From contig NZ_JAJOHV010000006.1 in NCBI RefSeq assembly GCF_021129175.1, forward strand, positions 1 to 64,000: 64,000 nt of DNA. The letters run 5' to 3'. The stretch is from Chromobacterium piscinae. GTDB lineage: Bacteria > Pseudomonadota > Gammaproteobacteria > Burkholderiales > Chromobacteriaceae. The notes under the pieces were generated by a model. It did no database searches and was not told the origin of the DNA. It saw nothing but the letters and a program-made list of their open reading frames with translations. Shown here in pieces: positions 18,877 through 28,675 of the stretch. A program made the translations under genes and the position numbers. Positions within the stretch are counted from its first letter, which is position 1. Every line of letters begins with the position of its first letter.

Positions 18877-20583
18877 ATGATTAAATACAAAAAACTATCT
18901 TCGGCCAGATTGTGGCGGATGGCGGGGATGGTCTGCTGGGGCGTGGCGGCGCAAGCCGCGGAAGTGCCCGGCATGTCCGGCAGCATGCATCAGCAGATGG
19001 AAAACGATTCGCGGCGCTTGTTGCAGGACAACAGCCGCCGCTTCGACGCCATTATCCAGCAGCAGCGCCTGCGGCAGATGCTGCCGGACAGCAACACCAT
19101 GCATCGGCCGGAAGCGGAGGACATGAGCGAGCTGGATTGCCTGCGCGTCAAGGGCGTGCGTCTGGCCGGCATCAAGCTGCTGAGCCGCAAGGAAGTGGCT
19201 TCGCTGGGCGAGCTGGCGGGCGACTGCCTGAGCAATGAAGAGCTGAACCGCTACAGCCGCGCCTTGACCCAGCTTTATCTGAAGAAGGGCTATATCGCCG
19301 CGCGGGTGGCGGCCGAAGGGCCGGACGAACAGGGTGTGCTGACCTTGCGCGTGCATGAGGGCCGGGTGGAAAAAATCGTCAGCGCCGACCGGCGCAGCAA
19401 CCCGGCCACCTTGTTTCCCGGGGTGATTGGACGGCCGCTGAACATCCATGACGCCGACCAGGGCCTGGACCAGGCCAACCGGCTACCGTCCAGCAAGGCG
19501 ACGCTGGACATTTTGCCTGGCGAAACGGTAGGCGGCTCCATCCTGAGCCTGCGCAACAATATGGATGCGCCCTGGCGGCTGAACTTCAACGCCGACAACA
19601 CCGGCCGCGACAGCACCGGCCGGGTGCAGGCCGGGGTGGGGCTGTCCTGGGACAGCCCGCTGGGCTTGTCTGATTTCGTCAGCGTGTCGGCGCAGCGCAC
19701 CAGCAACGACAACGCGGTGCGGCACAGCCGCAGCGAGTCGCTGTTTTATTCCTTGCCCTACGGCTATTGGACTTTCAGCGCCTTCGCCAGCCGCGCCGAT
19801 TATCTGAACACACAGCAGTTTCCTAATGGCGTGGCGCAGTTGTCCGGCAGTACCGCTCAGAGCGGCCTGCGTACGGACTGGGTAATGAGCCGCGGCCAGG
19901 ACCAGACCACCTCACTGATGGCCCAGCTAACCCATAAGCGGGTGCGCAATTATTTTCTCGACAGTGAACTCGGCGTCAGCAGCCCGACGCTGAGCGTGGC
20001 CGAGCTGGGCTTGTCGCGTCTGCAGCTGCTTAGCGGCGGGGTGTTGATCGCCGATGCCGGCGTGCAGCGCGGCACCCGTTGGCTGGGCGCCAGCGCGCCG
20101 GACCCGCGTTCGCCGGACGGCCCGAATCCGCAGTTCACCAAGTGGAAGGCGTCGCTGAACTGGTTCCAAAGCCTGGCCTTTCCCGGCGGGCCGTACCAGC
20201 TCAACAGCGCGCTGGTCGGCCAGACCAGCCGCGACTACCTGCCCGGCGTCGAGCAGATGGACGTGTCCGACGCCAGCGCGGTGCGCGGCTTTCGCCGCAA
20301 CACGTTGGCAGGCGAAACCGCCTGGTCCTGGCGCAACACGCTGTCGCGCCGCTTCGAGATGGCAGGCGTTGGCATGACGCCGAGGCTGGGATTGGATGGC
20401 GGCCGGGTATTGCCGAACGGCTCGGTCCAACAGTGGCAAAGCATTGCCGGCGCCAGCCTGGGCCTGGCGTTCAGCTATCGCAAGGCCAGCCTGGATCTGG
20501 AATACAGCCGACCTTTGCACAAGCCCGCCGGCTGGCAGCCGGAAGGCCATCAGTTGTTCGCCAGGCTGGCGTTGTCCTGGTGA
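18877..20583 (+). CDS. Two-partner secretion outer-membrane transporter (TpsB, FhaC/ShlB family)
   Basis: The 568-residue protein has an N-terminal signal-like segment (WRMAGMVCWGVAAQAAE). Two POTRA-type domains follow (about 85-215; LYLKKGYIAARV marks the POTRA of ShlB type). A 16-strand beta-barrel ends in the aromatic residue of ARLALSW. VRGFRRNTLAGE is the conserved VRGY/F tip motif of the L6 loop. TpsB proteins export the large adhesin encoded downstream. The ATG at 18877 gives a normal signal length; the ribosome-binding site is weak. Confidence 0.9.
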   Translation: MIKYKKLSSARLWRMAGMVCWGVAAQAAEVPGMSGSMHQQMENDSRRLLQDNSRRFDAIIQQQRLRQMLPDSNTMHRPEAEDMSELDCLRVKGVRLAGIKLLSRKEVASLGELAGDCLSNEELNRYSRALTQLYLKKGYIAARVAAEGPDEQGVLTLRVHEGRVEKIVSADRRSNPATLFPGVIGRPLNIHDADQGLDQANRLPSSKATLDILPGETVGGSILSLRNNMDAPWRLNFNADNTGRDSTGRVQAGVGLSWDSPLGLSDFVSVSAQRTSNDNAVRHSRSESLFYSLPYGYWTFSAFASRADYLNTQQFPNGVAQLSGSTAQSGLRTDWVMSRGQDQTTSLMAQLTHKRVRNYFLDSELGVSSPTLSVAELGLSRLQLLSGGVLIADAGVQRGTRWLGASAPDPRSPDGPNPQFTKWKASLNWFQSLAFPGGPYQLNSALVGQTSRDYLPGVEQMDVSDASAVRGFRRNTLAGETAWSWRNTLSRRFEMAGVGMTPRLGLDGGRVLPNGSVQQWQSIAGASLGLAFSYRKASLDLEYSRPLHKPAGWQPEGHQLFARLALSW

Positions 20584-20826
20584 TGCCTTTGGCATCTGTT
20601 TTTAAAAGTATAAATATTCTGAAAGAAATTAGCTGCGTACGCGACTAAGCGGTATTGGCAGTTTTTCATTTGAATTGATTTAAAAAGAGACGTAGATTAG
20701 AAATCAAACGTATGTTTTAGTGCGGGTAAGAACGGCAGGCAGGCCGGCGATGCTCGCGCGACATGGGTTGGATGAAGCGGCCTGAGGCCGGATCTGCTTG
20801 TTCTTTGGATGAACGGGACTCAAATC

Positions 20827-23800
20827 ATGAAGAAAAAAATAAATTTCGGATTATCGGCAACGGGGAAAGTGGCCGCGACGCTGACCCTGGCGTTTTGCGT
20901 GGCGGAAGCCACGCTGGCAGCCGGCATCGTAGCCGGCGGCAACGGCGCGCAGCCTCAGGTGAGCAATGCCGCCAACGGCGCGGCGGTGGTCAATATCGTG
21001 GCGCCCAGCGCCGCGGGCCTGTCGCATAACCAGTACCAGGATTTCAACGTCGGCAAGCCGGGCGCGGTGTTCAACAACTCCGCCACCGGAGGCCAATCGC
21101 AGCTGGCCGGCCAATTGGGCGCCAACGCCTTGCTGGGCGGGCGCGAAGCCAGCGTGATCCTGAATGAAGTGATCAGCCGCAATCCGTCTCTGCTGCTGGG
21201 CAAGCAGGAAGTGTTCGGCAAAGCCGCTGATTATGTGCTGGCCAATCCCAACGGCATCACTTGCAGCGGCTGCGGCTTCATCAATACTCCGCGCGCGTCG
21301 CTGCTGGTGGGCAATGCCAATATCGAAAACGGCGCCATCGCTTCCTTGCAGGCTGCGCGGAACGGCAACGCGCTCACCGTCAACGGCTCCGGCCTGAGCG
21401 GCGTCAACGTGCTGGACCTGATCGCGCCGCGCATCGATGTGCGCGGCAATGTCGCCGCGCGCGACCGGATCAATGCCCGCGCCGGTTTCAATCTGGTGGA
21501 TTATCAGGGCGACGACGCCAAGATCATCCGCAGCGACAAGGCGCCTGAGGGCGTGGGTTCGCTGGACAGCGTGTTCTTGGGCGCGATGCAGGCCGGCCGC
21601 ATCAATATCATCAGCACCGCCGACGGCGCGGGCGTGAACGTGGGCGGCAGCCTGAACGGCACGCAGGAAGTGTCGGTCGAGGCCAATCAGGGCAAGCTGG
21701 CGCTGGAAGGCGCGCAGATTCGCGCCAGCGAAGGCAAGGTGGCTTTGGCCGCGAGGCAGATCGACAGCCGCGGCCGGGTGGAGACTTCGACCACCCAGGA
21801 CAGCAGCCATGACGAGAGCTGGTTCATCTGGAAAACCGGCGAAACCAATACCGCCAGCAACAGCAGTGACACCCGCATCAAGCGCAGCGCCATCAGCGCG
21901 CGCGACGATGTGGCGCTCAGCGCCGGCGACGCCGCCACGCTGGCGGCCACCGACATCAGCGGCCGCAATGTGGCGCTCAGCGGCAAGGATGTGACGCTGG
22001 ACAGCCAACTGGCGGAAAGTACATCGAGCAGCAGCAATCACGCCTGGAAAAACTCCTGGGCGTACAACCGCGACCAGAACGACACCACTCAGCGCCAGGA
22101 AGGCGTGCGCATCCGCGCAGACCAGGATGCCACGCTGACCGCGGCGGCATCGGCGGCGGACAATCAAGCCGCCGACGGCGCGCAGCCGCGCGGCCAGATC
22201 GCCATCCGCGGCGGCAGCGTCACCGCCGGCCAGGATATCCGCCTGCAGGCCGACGGCGGCGTGAAGCTGAGCGGCGTGACGGAGACCGACACCCACCGCG
22301 ACCAAGGCAACCGCAAGAATGACGGCGCCAGCCTGGAAACCGGCTCCTGGGACAATACTTCCAGCGAGCAGCGCCTGGCGCAAAGCCAGCTACGCGCCGG
22401 CCGCGATCTGAACATCCGCGCCAGCGGCGACATCGACGCCAAGGCGGCCAAGCTGGCCGCAGGCCGCGACGCTGGTCTGGAAGCGGGCGGGGCGCTTAGC
22501 CTGGGCGTGCAGCAAACCGTGAGCCTGAACAACCAGCGCAACGACCAGGTGTACTGGGGCGGCATCGGCGGCGGAGGCAACCGCGACAACGGCAAGACCG
22601 ATACCGTCAACACAGGCAGCGATCTGACCGCCGGCGGCAAGCTGACGCTGCAGGGCGACAGCGTGGCGATCGCCGGCAGCCGCGCCCGCGGCGAGCAGGA
22701 CGCGGTGGCGATCAGCCGCAACGGCGATGTCAGCATCGACAGCGTGGTCAACCAGTCGCAAACCCGCACCGACCAGCGCAGCGGCACCGCCTTCAACATC
22801 ACCAAGAGCAGCAGCAAGGGCAACGCCAGCCAGCAGCAGGCGGTCAACGCCGAGCTGAAGTCGGACACCAATCTGACCATCCAGTCCGCCAAGGACGTGG
22901 CGATCAGCGGCAGCCAGGTGCGCGCCGGCGGCGAGCTGAACGTTTCCGCGAACGGCGACATCAAGGTGGCGGCGTCGCAAACCCGCGACACTGTGCAGAG
23001 CAAGGATACCGAGCTGGCGCTGCGCGGCGTCGGCGAAATCACCGGCGACAAGCAGTACCGCGGCGGCGTGCGCATCGAGCACACCAGCAGCAGCGTGGAC
23101 CGCGATGCGACCCAGAACCAGGCGGCGACGCTGTCCGGCGGCAAAGTGGCGCTCAACGCCCAGGGCGACCTGGCGGTGACCGGCTCCACGCTGAACGCCG
23201 GCGCCGGCGGCGCGGCCCTGAGCGGCCAGAGCGTCAGCCTGAACGCGGCGCAGGACACGGTGAAGGAAAGCAAGAGCAGCAGCGTCACCGGCGGTGGCAT
23301 TTACATCGACGCCGGCCTGGACAAGACCGGCCTGGCGCTGGGCGTGGACCAGAAGAACAGCAGCAGCCGCTCCGAGAGCAGCACGGCCCAGGCCAGCGCC
23401 ATCAATTCCAAGGGCGGCGTCAGCATCGTCGCCGGCAATGGCGACGGCGACATCCGCAACCAGGGCACCCAGGTCAAGGCTGATGGCGACATCAAGCTGG
23501 CCGGCGGCCGCATCGACAACCAGGCGGCCAACAGCACGCAGAAAACCACCACCGACAGCAGCCATTGGGGCGTGGAGGTGGGCGTCAGCGCCGATTACAG
23601 CGGCGTGACCCGTCCGCTGGTGGCGGCTGGCGAAAAAGTCGTCAAGGGCGATGTGGCCGGCGCCGCAGGCGCGGCCGGCAATCTGGGCGCGGCCAATCTG
23701 GGCGTGGATGTCGGCGTCAAGGCCGGCGTTGGCACCGAAACCAGCCAGTCCAGCACCGCCCAGGCCAGCAGCCTGAACGGCGGCAACGTCAAGGTGGACG

Positions 23801-25764
23801 CCAAGGCAGGCCTGAGCGACCAGGGTACCCAGTATCAGGCCGCTAATACGGTGGAGATCAAGGCGGACAGCCACCAGTTCACCGCCGCGGCCAATACCCA
23901 AAGCCAGAGCGGCAGCAAGACCGAGGCCGATGTCGGCGTGCGCGTCTACACCACCACCGGCGAAGACGTGAACGTCAAGGCGGCCGGCAGCGGCAGCACG
24001 GTGACCAGCGCGTCCTCCAGCTCCACCGCGGTGACCGGCGGCATCCGCGCCGGCAACGGCGTCAAAGTGGACGTGGACAACAACGCCGCTTACCAGGGCG
24101 TGGCCATCGCCGGCGGCAAGGGCGCGGCCAGCGTCAACGCCGGCGGCGACCTGAGCTTCAGCCAGGCCAACAACACCCGCAGCAGCGAGCAGCGCACGGT
24201 GGGCGGCAAGGCCAACCTGGCCATCACTACCAGCCCGATCGAAGGCGGCGGCAAGAATGTCGGCGGCAGCGGCGGTGTGGCGGTGAGCGTGGACAAGCAG
24301 CAATCCAACTCCAGCGCCGCCGTGGTCGGCGGCGTGGACGCCGATGTCGGCGTGGCATTGACGGCCGGCGGCAAGCTGGCCCTGCAGGGCGACAAGATCG
24401 CCAGCCGCGGCGACGTGGCGCTGAAGGGCGACAAGGTGGAGTTCAAGGCCGCCGAATCCAGCGCCGACAAGTCCGGCAGCCAGTGGGGCTTTGACGTCAA
24501 GGCTGGCGGCAGCCAGAGCAATGGCCAGGAGAAGGCGGGCCAGGGCTTCAATGTGGGCGCCGGCGGCAATTACGCCAGCACCGACGAGTCCAGCCGCAGC
24601 CAGGCCGGCGGCAGCGTGGCCAGCGGCGGCAAAGCCAGCATCGAGGCCGGCAGCGGCGGCATCCGCCTGAGCGGCACCCAGGTGCAGGGCGACACCGTCA
24701 AGCTGGATAGCCAGGGCGATGTCCGCCTGGAGTCGGCGCAGTCCAGCAGCCAGCGCAACAACTGGGGCGTGGCCGGCAATATCGGCGGCGGCAACAAGGC
24801 CAGCAGCGACAAGGAAAACGGCCAGATCAAGCCGGACAGCACCAAGAACGTGCATGACGTGAGCGCGGGCTTGAGCGTCAAGGTGGATCAGCAGGACAAG
24901 CTGAGCAACGCCAATGCTTCTGTCACCGCCAAGCAGCAGGTTGAGCTGAACGCCGAAGGCAACGCCACTCTGGCCGGCGCCAACGTCAGCGGTAAGGCCG
25001 TCACTGGCCAGGTGGGCGGCAAGCTGGCGCTGGAAAGTCGTCAGGACCGCGACAACAGCGTGAAGGTGGATGTGGCGTTGGGCGTCAACAGCTCCAACGG
25101 CAAAGAGGCCAGTCTGGTCGATCAGGCCGCCGACAAGGCCGGCCCGCTGAAGGACAAGGTGAAGGAGAAGGGCACCGAGCTGGTCAACGCCGCGTCTGAC
25201 AAGGTGAAGGAGAAGTACGACAGCCTGGCCTTCAACAAGGGCCTGAAGGAAGACACCACCAATGCGGTGAGCTTCAACGCCAACAGCGAAACGGTCACCC
25301 TGCCCGAGCAGCCGACCTCCGGCCCGGCCAAGTCCGGCACGCTGGACACCCTGGCGCGCAAAGGCGGGAACACGCTGAAGGACAAGCTGCTGAACGCCCA
25401 GGACAAGGGCACCGAGCTGAAGGCCGATGTGGACGTCAGCGTCAAGCGCGACAACTCGGTCGGCGCCGTCACCGGCATCGCCGGCGCCGACGGCGTGACG
25501 CTGCAAGTGGGCGGCAAGACCCAGCTGACCGGCGCGACCATCTCGTCCGCCAACGGCAAGGTGGATCTGGGCGACTCCAAGGTGGAAACCGCCGACATCG
25601 CCACCGAACGCTACAACGGCGGCGGCGGAGTCAAGCTGAACAGCACGCCGTCCGGCATCCTGAAGCAAGCCGTCAGCGATGTGACCTCCGGCAAGGCGCC
25701 GCTGATCCGTGCCGAGCACGAGAATGTGCCGACCGTGGTGCAAGGCGGCATCCAGAGCAAGTAA
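20827..25764 (+). CDS. Filamentous haemagglutinin-type two-partner secretion adhesin (TpsA)
   Basis: The 1645-residue exoprotein has an extended signal (MKKKINFGLSATGKV... ending ATLAAG). A TPS secretion domain follows (about 30-280), with NQYQDFNV, the NPNGI motif and the paired cysteines of ITCSGCGFINT. A long repetitive beta-helix of FHA type 2 repeats fills the rest, rich in GG, SS and Q motifs. The last about 270 residues hold two Lys-rich helical stretches. No VENN or CDI-toxin-like terminal domain is visible and no immunity gene follows. It pairs with the TpsB gene 243 bp upstream. A very long antisense frame through it reflects composition only. Confidence 0.92.
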   Translation: MKKKINFGLSATGKVAATLTLAFCVAEATLAAGIVAGGNGAQPQVSNAANGAAVVNIVAPSAAGLSHNQYQDFNVGKPGAVFNNSATGGQSQLAGQLGANALLGGREASVILNEVISRNPSLLLGKQEVFGKAADYVLANPNGITCSGCGFINTPRASLLVGNANIENGAIASLQAARNGNALTVNGSGLSGVNVLDLIAPRIDVRGNVAARDRINARAGFNLVDYQGDDAKIIRSDKAPEGVGSLDSVFLGAMQAGRINIISTADGAGVNVGGSLNGTQEVSVEANQGKLALEGAQIRASEGKVALAARQIDSRGRVETSTTQDSSHDESWFIWKTGETNTASNSSDTRIKRSAISARDDVALSAGDAATLAATDISGRNVALSGKDVTLDSQLAESTSSSSNHAWKNSWAYNRDQNDTTQRQEGVRIRADQDATLTAAASAADNQAADGAQPRGQIAIRGGSVTAGQDIRLQADGGVKLSGVTETDTHRDQGNRKNDGASLETGSWDNTSSEQRLAQSQLRAGRDLNIRASGDIDAKAAKLAAGRDAGLEAGGALSLGVQQTVSLNNQRNDQVYWGGIGGGGNRDNGKTDTVNTGSDLTAGGKLTLQGDSVAIAGSRARGEQDAVAISRNGDVSIDSVVNQSQTRTDQRSGTAFNITKSSSKGNASQQQAVNAELKSDTNLTIQSAKDVAISGSQVRAGGELNVSANGDIKVAASQTRDTVQSKDTELALRGVGEITGDKQYRGGVRIEHTSSSVDRDATQNQAATLSGGKVALNAQGDLAVTGSTLNAGAGGAALSGQSVSLNAAQDTVKESKSSSVTGGGIYIDAGLDKTGLALGVDQKNSSSRSESSTAQASAINSKGGVSIVAGNGDGDIRNQGTQVKADGDIKLAGGRIDNQAANSTQKTTTDSSHWGVEVGVSADYSGVTRPLVAAGEKVVKGDVAGAAGAAGNLGAANLGVDVGVKAGVGTETSQSSTAQASSLNGGNVKVDAKAGLSDQGTQYQAANTVEIKADSHQFTAAANTQSQSGSKTEADVGVRVYTTTGEDVNVKAAGSGSTVTSASSSSTAVTGGIRAGNGVKVDVDNNAAYQGVAIAGGKGAASVNAGGDLSFSQANNTRSSEQRTVGGKANLAITTSPIEGGGKNVGGSGGVAVSVDKQQSNSSAAVVGGVDADVGVALTAGGKLALQGDKIASRGDVALKGDKVEFKAAESSADKSGSQWGFDVKAGGSQSNGQEKAGQGFNVGAGGNYASTDESSRSQAGGSVASGGKASIEAGSGGIRLSGTQVQGDTVKLDSQGDVRLESAQSSSQRNNWGVAGNIGGGNKASSDKENGQIKPDSTKNVHDVSAGLSVKVDQQDKLSNANASVTAKQQVELNAEGNATLAGANVSGKAVTGQVGGKLALESRQDRDNSVKVDVALGVNSSNGKEASLVDQAADKAGPLKDKVKEKGTELVNAASDKVKEKYDSLAFNKGLKEDTTNAVSFNANSETVTLPEQPTSGPAKSGTLDTLARKGGNTLKDKLLNAQDKGTELKADVDVSVKRDNSVGAVTGIAGADGVTLQVGGKTQLTGATISSANGKVDLGDSKVETADIATERYNGGGGVKLNSTPSGILKQAVSDVTSGKAPLIRAEHENVPTVVQGGIQSK

Positions 25765-25781
25765 GACGCTTGATCCAAGCG

Positions 25782-25815
25782 AAAACCCCCGTCAGGAATC
25801 TGGCGGGGGTTTTGT
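25782..25815 (+). terminator. Rho-independent terminator after the adhesin gene
   Basis: A nine-base-pair stem (CCCCCGTCA with TGGCGGGGG, one G-T pair) and six-base loop is flanked by A4 and T4 runs. It begins 18 bp after the adhesin stop codon. Confidence 0.85.
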
Positions 25816-25830
25816 TTTGGAGTGGCTGTT

Positions 25831-25942
25831 AGAGCGGCTAGCAAACCCCTGATGCTGCGTTGCGCCGACTTGCCGTACTCAAGTACTGCCTGCGTCGGCG
25901 CGCCTTGTCTCAGCCGTGAAACTGGTTTTTGTTAGCCGCTCT
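25831..25942. repeat. 112-bp palindromic MITE/REP-like element
   Basis: The ends are imperfect inverted repeats: AGAGCGGCTAGCAAAC at the left and its near-complement GTTTTTGTTAGCCGCTCT at the right. Inside lies a second nested palindrome, GCGCCGAC to GTCGGCGC, about 25865-25902, centred on GTACTCAAGTAC. It holds no ORF. The last base is the first base of the pirin stop codon (TTA on the plus strand), so the element abuts that gene exactly. This organisation is typical of a non-autonomous miniature element; no second copy was seen in the window. Confidence 0.65.
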
Positions 25943-26805
25943 TATTGCAGGGGTATGAACTCGGTCTCGCCCGGCACCATGGGGAAGCGTTGGGCGATCC
26001 AGTCCGCGCGGGCCTGAGCCAAGCGCTCGCGGCGGCTGGATACGAAGTTCCAGTCCAGATAGCGCGGGCTGGCCGGCGGCGTGCCGCCGAGCAGCATCAC
26101 CCGGCTGTCGCGCCGCGCGATCAGCTCTCCGCCCTGGCCGTTTCGCAGCAGGCCCAATTCGTTGGCGTTCAGTACGGCGCCATCCACGTCCAGCTCGCCG
26201 GCGGCGACATAGGCGGCCAGCTCGTCCACGCCTTCGGGCAGCGCCAGCCTCGCGCCGGCCTGCATGACGGCGCTGGCGTAGAACACCGGCAGAGGATAGG
26301 CGACTGGCGCGCGGCGGCCCCAGCCTTCGCCCATCAGCAGGTTCAGCTCCACGCCGTCCTGCTCCCAGCGCGGCAAGTCCTCGGCTGGGTAGTGGGCGAA
26401 AGCCGGCTCGCACTCCTCCAGCTCGTCCGGCAGCGCTAGCCACAACTGCATGCCTTCCACCGCCGCGCCTTGCCGGCGGATATCGGCTGGCACCCGCTCG
26501 GAGTGGGTGATGCCGCTGCCGGCGGTCATCAGATTGACCGCGCCGGGCTCGATGCGCTGCACGGTGCCCAGGCTGTCGCGGTGCATCATTGCGCCGGAGA
26601 ACAAGTAGGTGACGGTGGCCAGGCCGATGTGCGGATGCGGCCGCACATCGCCGGCGCTGCCTTCTGCGGCGAAATGGGCCGGGCCCATGTGGTCGAGAAA
26701 CACGAAGGGACCGACGCGGCGCGCCTGGCGGGTGGGCAGCAGCCGGCGCACCGGAAAGCCGATGTCGCGGGTTTGGCTGGCTATGGTTTGCGTAAGCAGC
26801 GGCAT
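25942..26805 (-). CDS. Pirin family protein (first of two)
   Basis: The 287-residue bicupin protein has the metal-binding N-terminal cupin (HPHIGLATVTYLFSGAMMHRD with its two His) and TAGSGITHSERVP. Pirins bind Fe(II); some are quercetin 2,3-dioxygenases or redox-sensitive co-regulators. The ATG at 26805 is preceded by GGAGGCATC; an in-frame start 34 codons upstream lies inside unrelated sequence. It lies 26 bp downstream of a second pirin gene, forming a two-gene operon. Confidence 0.87.
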   Translation of the reverse strand: MPLLTQTIASQTRDIGFPVRRLLPTRQARRVGPFVFLDHMGPAHFAAEGSAGDVRPHPHIGLATVTYLFSGAMMHRDSLGTVQRIEPGAVNLMTAGSGITHSERVPADIRRQGAAVEGMQLWLALPDELEECEPAFAHYPAEDLPRWEQDGVELNLLMGEGWGRRAPVAYPLPVFYASAVMQAGARLALPEGVDELAAYVAAGELDVDGAVLNANELGLLRNGQGGELIARRDSRVMLLGGTPPASPRYLDWNFVSSRRERLAQARADWIAQRFPMVPGETEFIPLQ

Positions 26806-26831
26806 GATGCCTCCTGGCAATGGCATGCGGG

Positions 26832-27674
26832 TCAGAAACGTCCGTCGCGGAAATCGCTGATGGCTTCTTCCACTTGTTCGCGCGTATTCATCACGAACGG
26901 CCCCCACTGGGCGATGGGCTCGCCCAGTGGTTTGCCGGCGATCAGCAGCAGGCGGCTGTCGGCCGCGGCGCGGATGGCGACGCTGTCGTTGCCGGCGCGG
27001 TTGTCCAGCACCGCCATCTGCCTGGCCTTGACGCCGCGCTGCTGCGCGCCGACGGCGACTTCGCCCTGGTAAACATAGAGGAAGGCATTGTGGCCGACCG
27101 GGATTTCCAGCGTTTCCTCACTGCCGGCGTCCAGATGCAGATCCAGGTAGAGCGGTTCGGTGGCTTCGCGCTCCATCGCGCCGGCCTGGCCCCGCCAGTG
27201 GCCGGCGATCAGGCGGGCCTCGCCTTGGGCTGGCGCAGACGGGATCTCGGCGGCGGGAATGTCCCGATACCAGGGCTCGCACAGCTTGCGTTCCGCCGGC
27301 AGGTTCAGCCATAGCTGGAAGCCGTGCATCAGGCCATCCTCCTGCTCCGGCAGCTCGGAATGGACGATGCCGCGCCCTGCGGTCATCCATTGCACGCCGC
27401 CAGGGCCGAGCAGGCCTTCGTTGCCGGCGTTGTCGCGGTGGCGCATGCGGCCGGCCAGCATGTAAGTGATGGTTTCGAAACCGCGGTGCGGGTGGCTGGG
27501 AAAGCCGGCGATGTAATCGTCGGGATTGTCGGAGCGGAATTCGTCCAGCATCAGGAAGGGGTCCAGCCGCCGCTGCAGGTCGGCGGTGAGCACCCGCAGC
27601 AGGCGCACGCCGGCGCCGTCCGATACCTCGCGGCCATTGATGATGTGTTCCACTTCGCGGCTGGTCTTGCTCAT
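26832..27674 (-). CDS. Pirin family protein (second, operon-leading)
   Basis: This 280-residue bicupin pirin has HPHRGFETITYMLAGRMRHRD and the second-motif region MTAGRGIVHSELPE, with the four metal ligands in place. It starts with the ATG at 27674 after GGAGAGAAAC. It is closer to the YhhW/quercetinase-like group by its signature, while its neighbour is a divergent paralog. It is divergent from a LysR gene (101 bp between), which probably controls both pirins. Confidence 0.88.
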   Translation of the reverse strand: MSKTSREVEHIINGREVSDGAGVRLLRVLTADLQRRLDPFLMLDEFRSDNPDDYIAGFPSHPHRGFETITYMLAGRMRHRDNAGNEGLLGPGGVQWMTAGRGIVHSELPEQEDGLMHGFQLWLNLPAERKLCEPWYRDIPAAEIPSAPAQGEARLIAGHWRGQAGAMEREATEPLYLDLHLDAGSEETLEIPVGHNAFLYVYQGEVAVGAQQRGVKARQMAVLDNRAGNDSVAIRAAADSRLLLIAGKPLGEPIAQWGPFVMNTREQVEEAISDFRDGRF

Positions 27675-27775
27675 GTTTCTCTCCGGTCTGGATTCATGCC
27701 CTTTATTTTTGCAGTGAAAAATCAGATAAAAAAGCGCAAAATTCAGCGTATATATATCTAAAAATATGATCAATT

Positions 27776-28675
27776 ATGAAAACGACGCTGGATCAATGGC
27801 AAGTGTTGCGGACCATCGTGGAGGAGGGCGGTTTCGCCCAGGCGGCGGAGAAGTTGCATCGCAGCCAGTCATCGGTCAGCTACGCGGTGGCCAGGCTGCA
27901 GGAGCAGCTGGAGGTCGCTTTGTTGCGGCAGGACGGGCGGCGGATGCGGCTGACCGGCGAGGGGGAGGTGCTGCTGCGCGAAGCCGCCGAGCTGCTGCGC
28001 CACGCCGACAGGCTGGAACGCCGCGCGGGAAGCCTGCGCCGGGGCTGGGAGCCGGAGCTCAAGGTGGCGTTGGACAGCTTGCTGCCGGCCGAGGTGATGC
28101 TGGCCGCATGCGGCGATTTCGCCGGCCATTGCCGGGAGACGCGGCTGCAGTTGCATGAGGTGGTGATGTCGGGCGCCGACGACGCCTTGTATCAGGGCGA
28201 CGCCTCGTTGGCGGTGGCGGGGAGGGTGCCGCAGGGTTTCCTGGGGGACTGGCTGCTGGACGCGGAGTTCATCGCTTGCGCGGCGCCGGGCCACCGTTTG
28301 CACGCCTTGGGCGGCGAGCTGGACAGCGAAAGGCTGCGCGGCGAGGTGCAGGTGGTGTTGAGGGATTCCGGCATCCGCCAGCCGAGGGACGAGGGCTGGC
28401 TGGGCGCGCATCAGCGCTGGACGGTGTCGCAGCCGGAGACTGGCATCGCGATGGTGGAGGCTGGCCTGGCTTTCGGCTGGCTGGCGCGCCATCGCATCCG
28501 GCGTCAGCTGGCCGAAGGCAGCCTGAAGCCGCTGCCGCTGAAGAGCGGAGCTGTGCGCAAGGCCTCGCTGCACCTGGTGCTGGCGGAACCTTCGTCCGCC
28601 GGGCCCGCTTGCCTGTATCTGGCCGAAGCGCTGAGGAGGGCCGCCGCCGACTGGCGGAGCGGCTGCGCTCAGTGA
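27776..28675 (+). CDS. LysR-family transcriptional regulator
   Basis: The 299-residue protein has the N-terminal LysR winged helix (GGFAQAAEKLHRSQSSVSYAV, about residues 18-38) and an effector-binding domain from about residue 90. It is divergent from the two pirin genes, the classical position of a LysR activator and its target. Its stop overlaps the convergent GntR gene by seven bases. Confidence 0.88.
   Translation: MKTTLDQWQVLRTIVEEGGFAQAAEKLHRSQSSVSYAVARLQEQLEVALLRQDGRRMRLTGEGEVLLREAAELLRHADRLERRAGSLRRGWEPELKVALDSLLPAEVMLAACGDFAGHCRETRLQLHEVVMSGADDALYQGDASLAVAGRVPQGFLGDWLLDAEFIACAAPGHRLHALGGELDSERLRGEVQVVLRDSGIRQPRDEGWLGAHQRWTVSQPETGIAMVEAGLAFGWLARHRIRRQLAEGSLKPLPLKSGAVRKASLHLVLAEPSSAGPACLYLAEALRRAAADWRSGCAQ

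Noticed and set aside
22390-25743. Very long antisense frame opposite the adhesin gene
   Set aside because: It is a composition artefact of the GC-rich repetitive sense gene; its product is low-complexity and has no start signals.
20827-25764. CdiA-type contact-dependent toxin
   Set aside because: No VENN-like motif, no distinct toxin C-terminus and no immunity gene; terminator and repeat follow directly.
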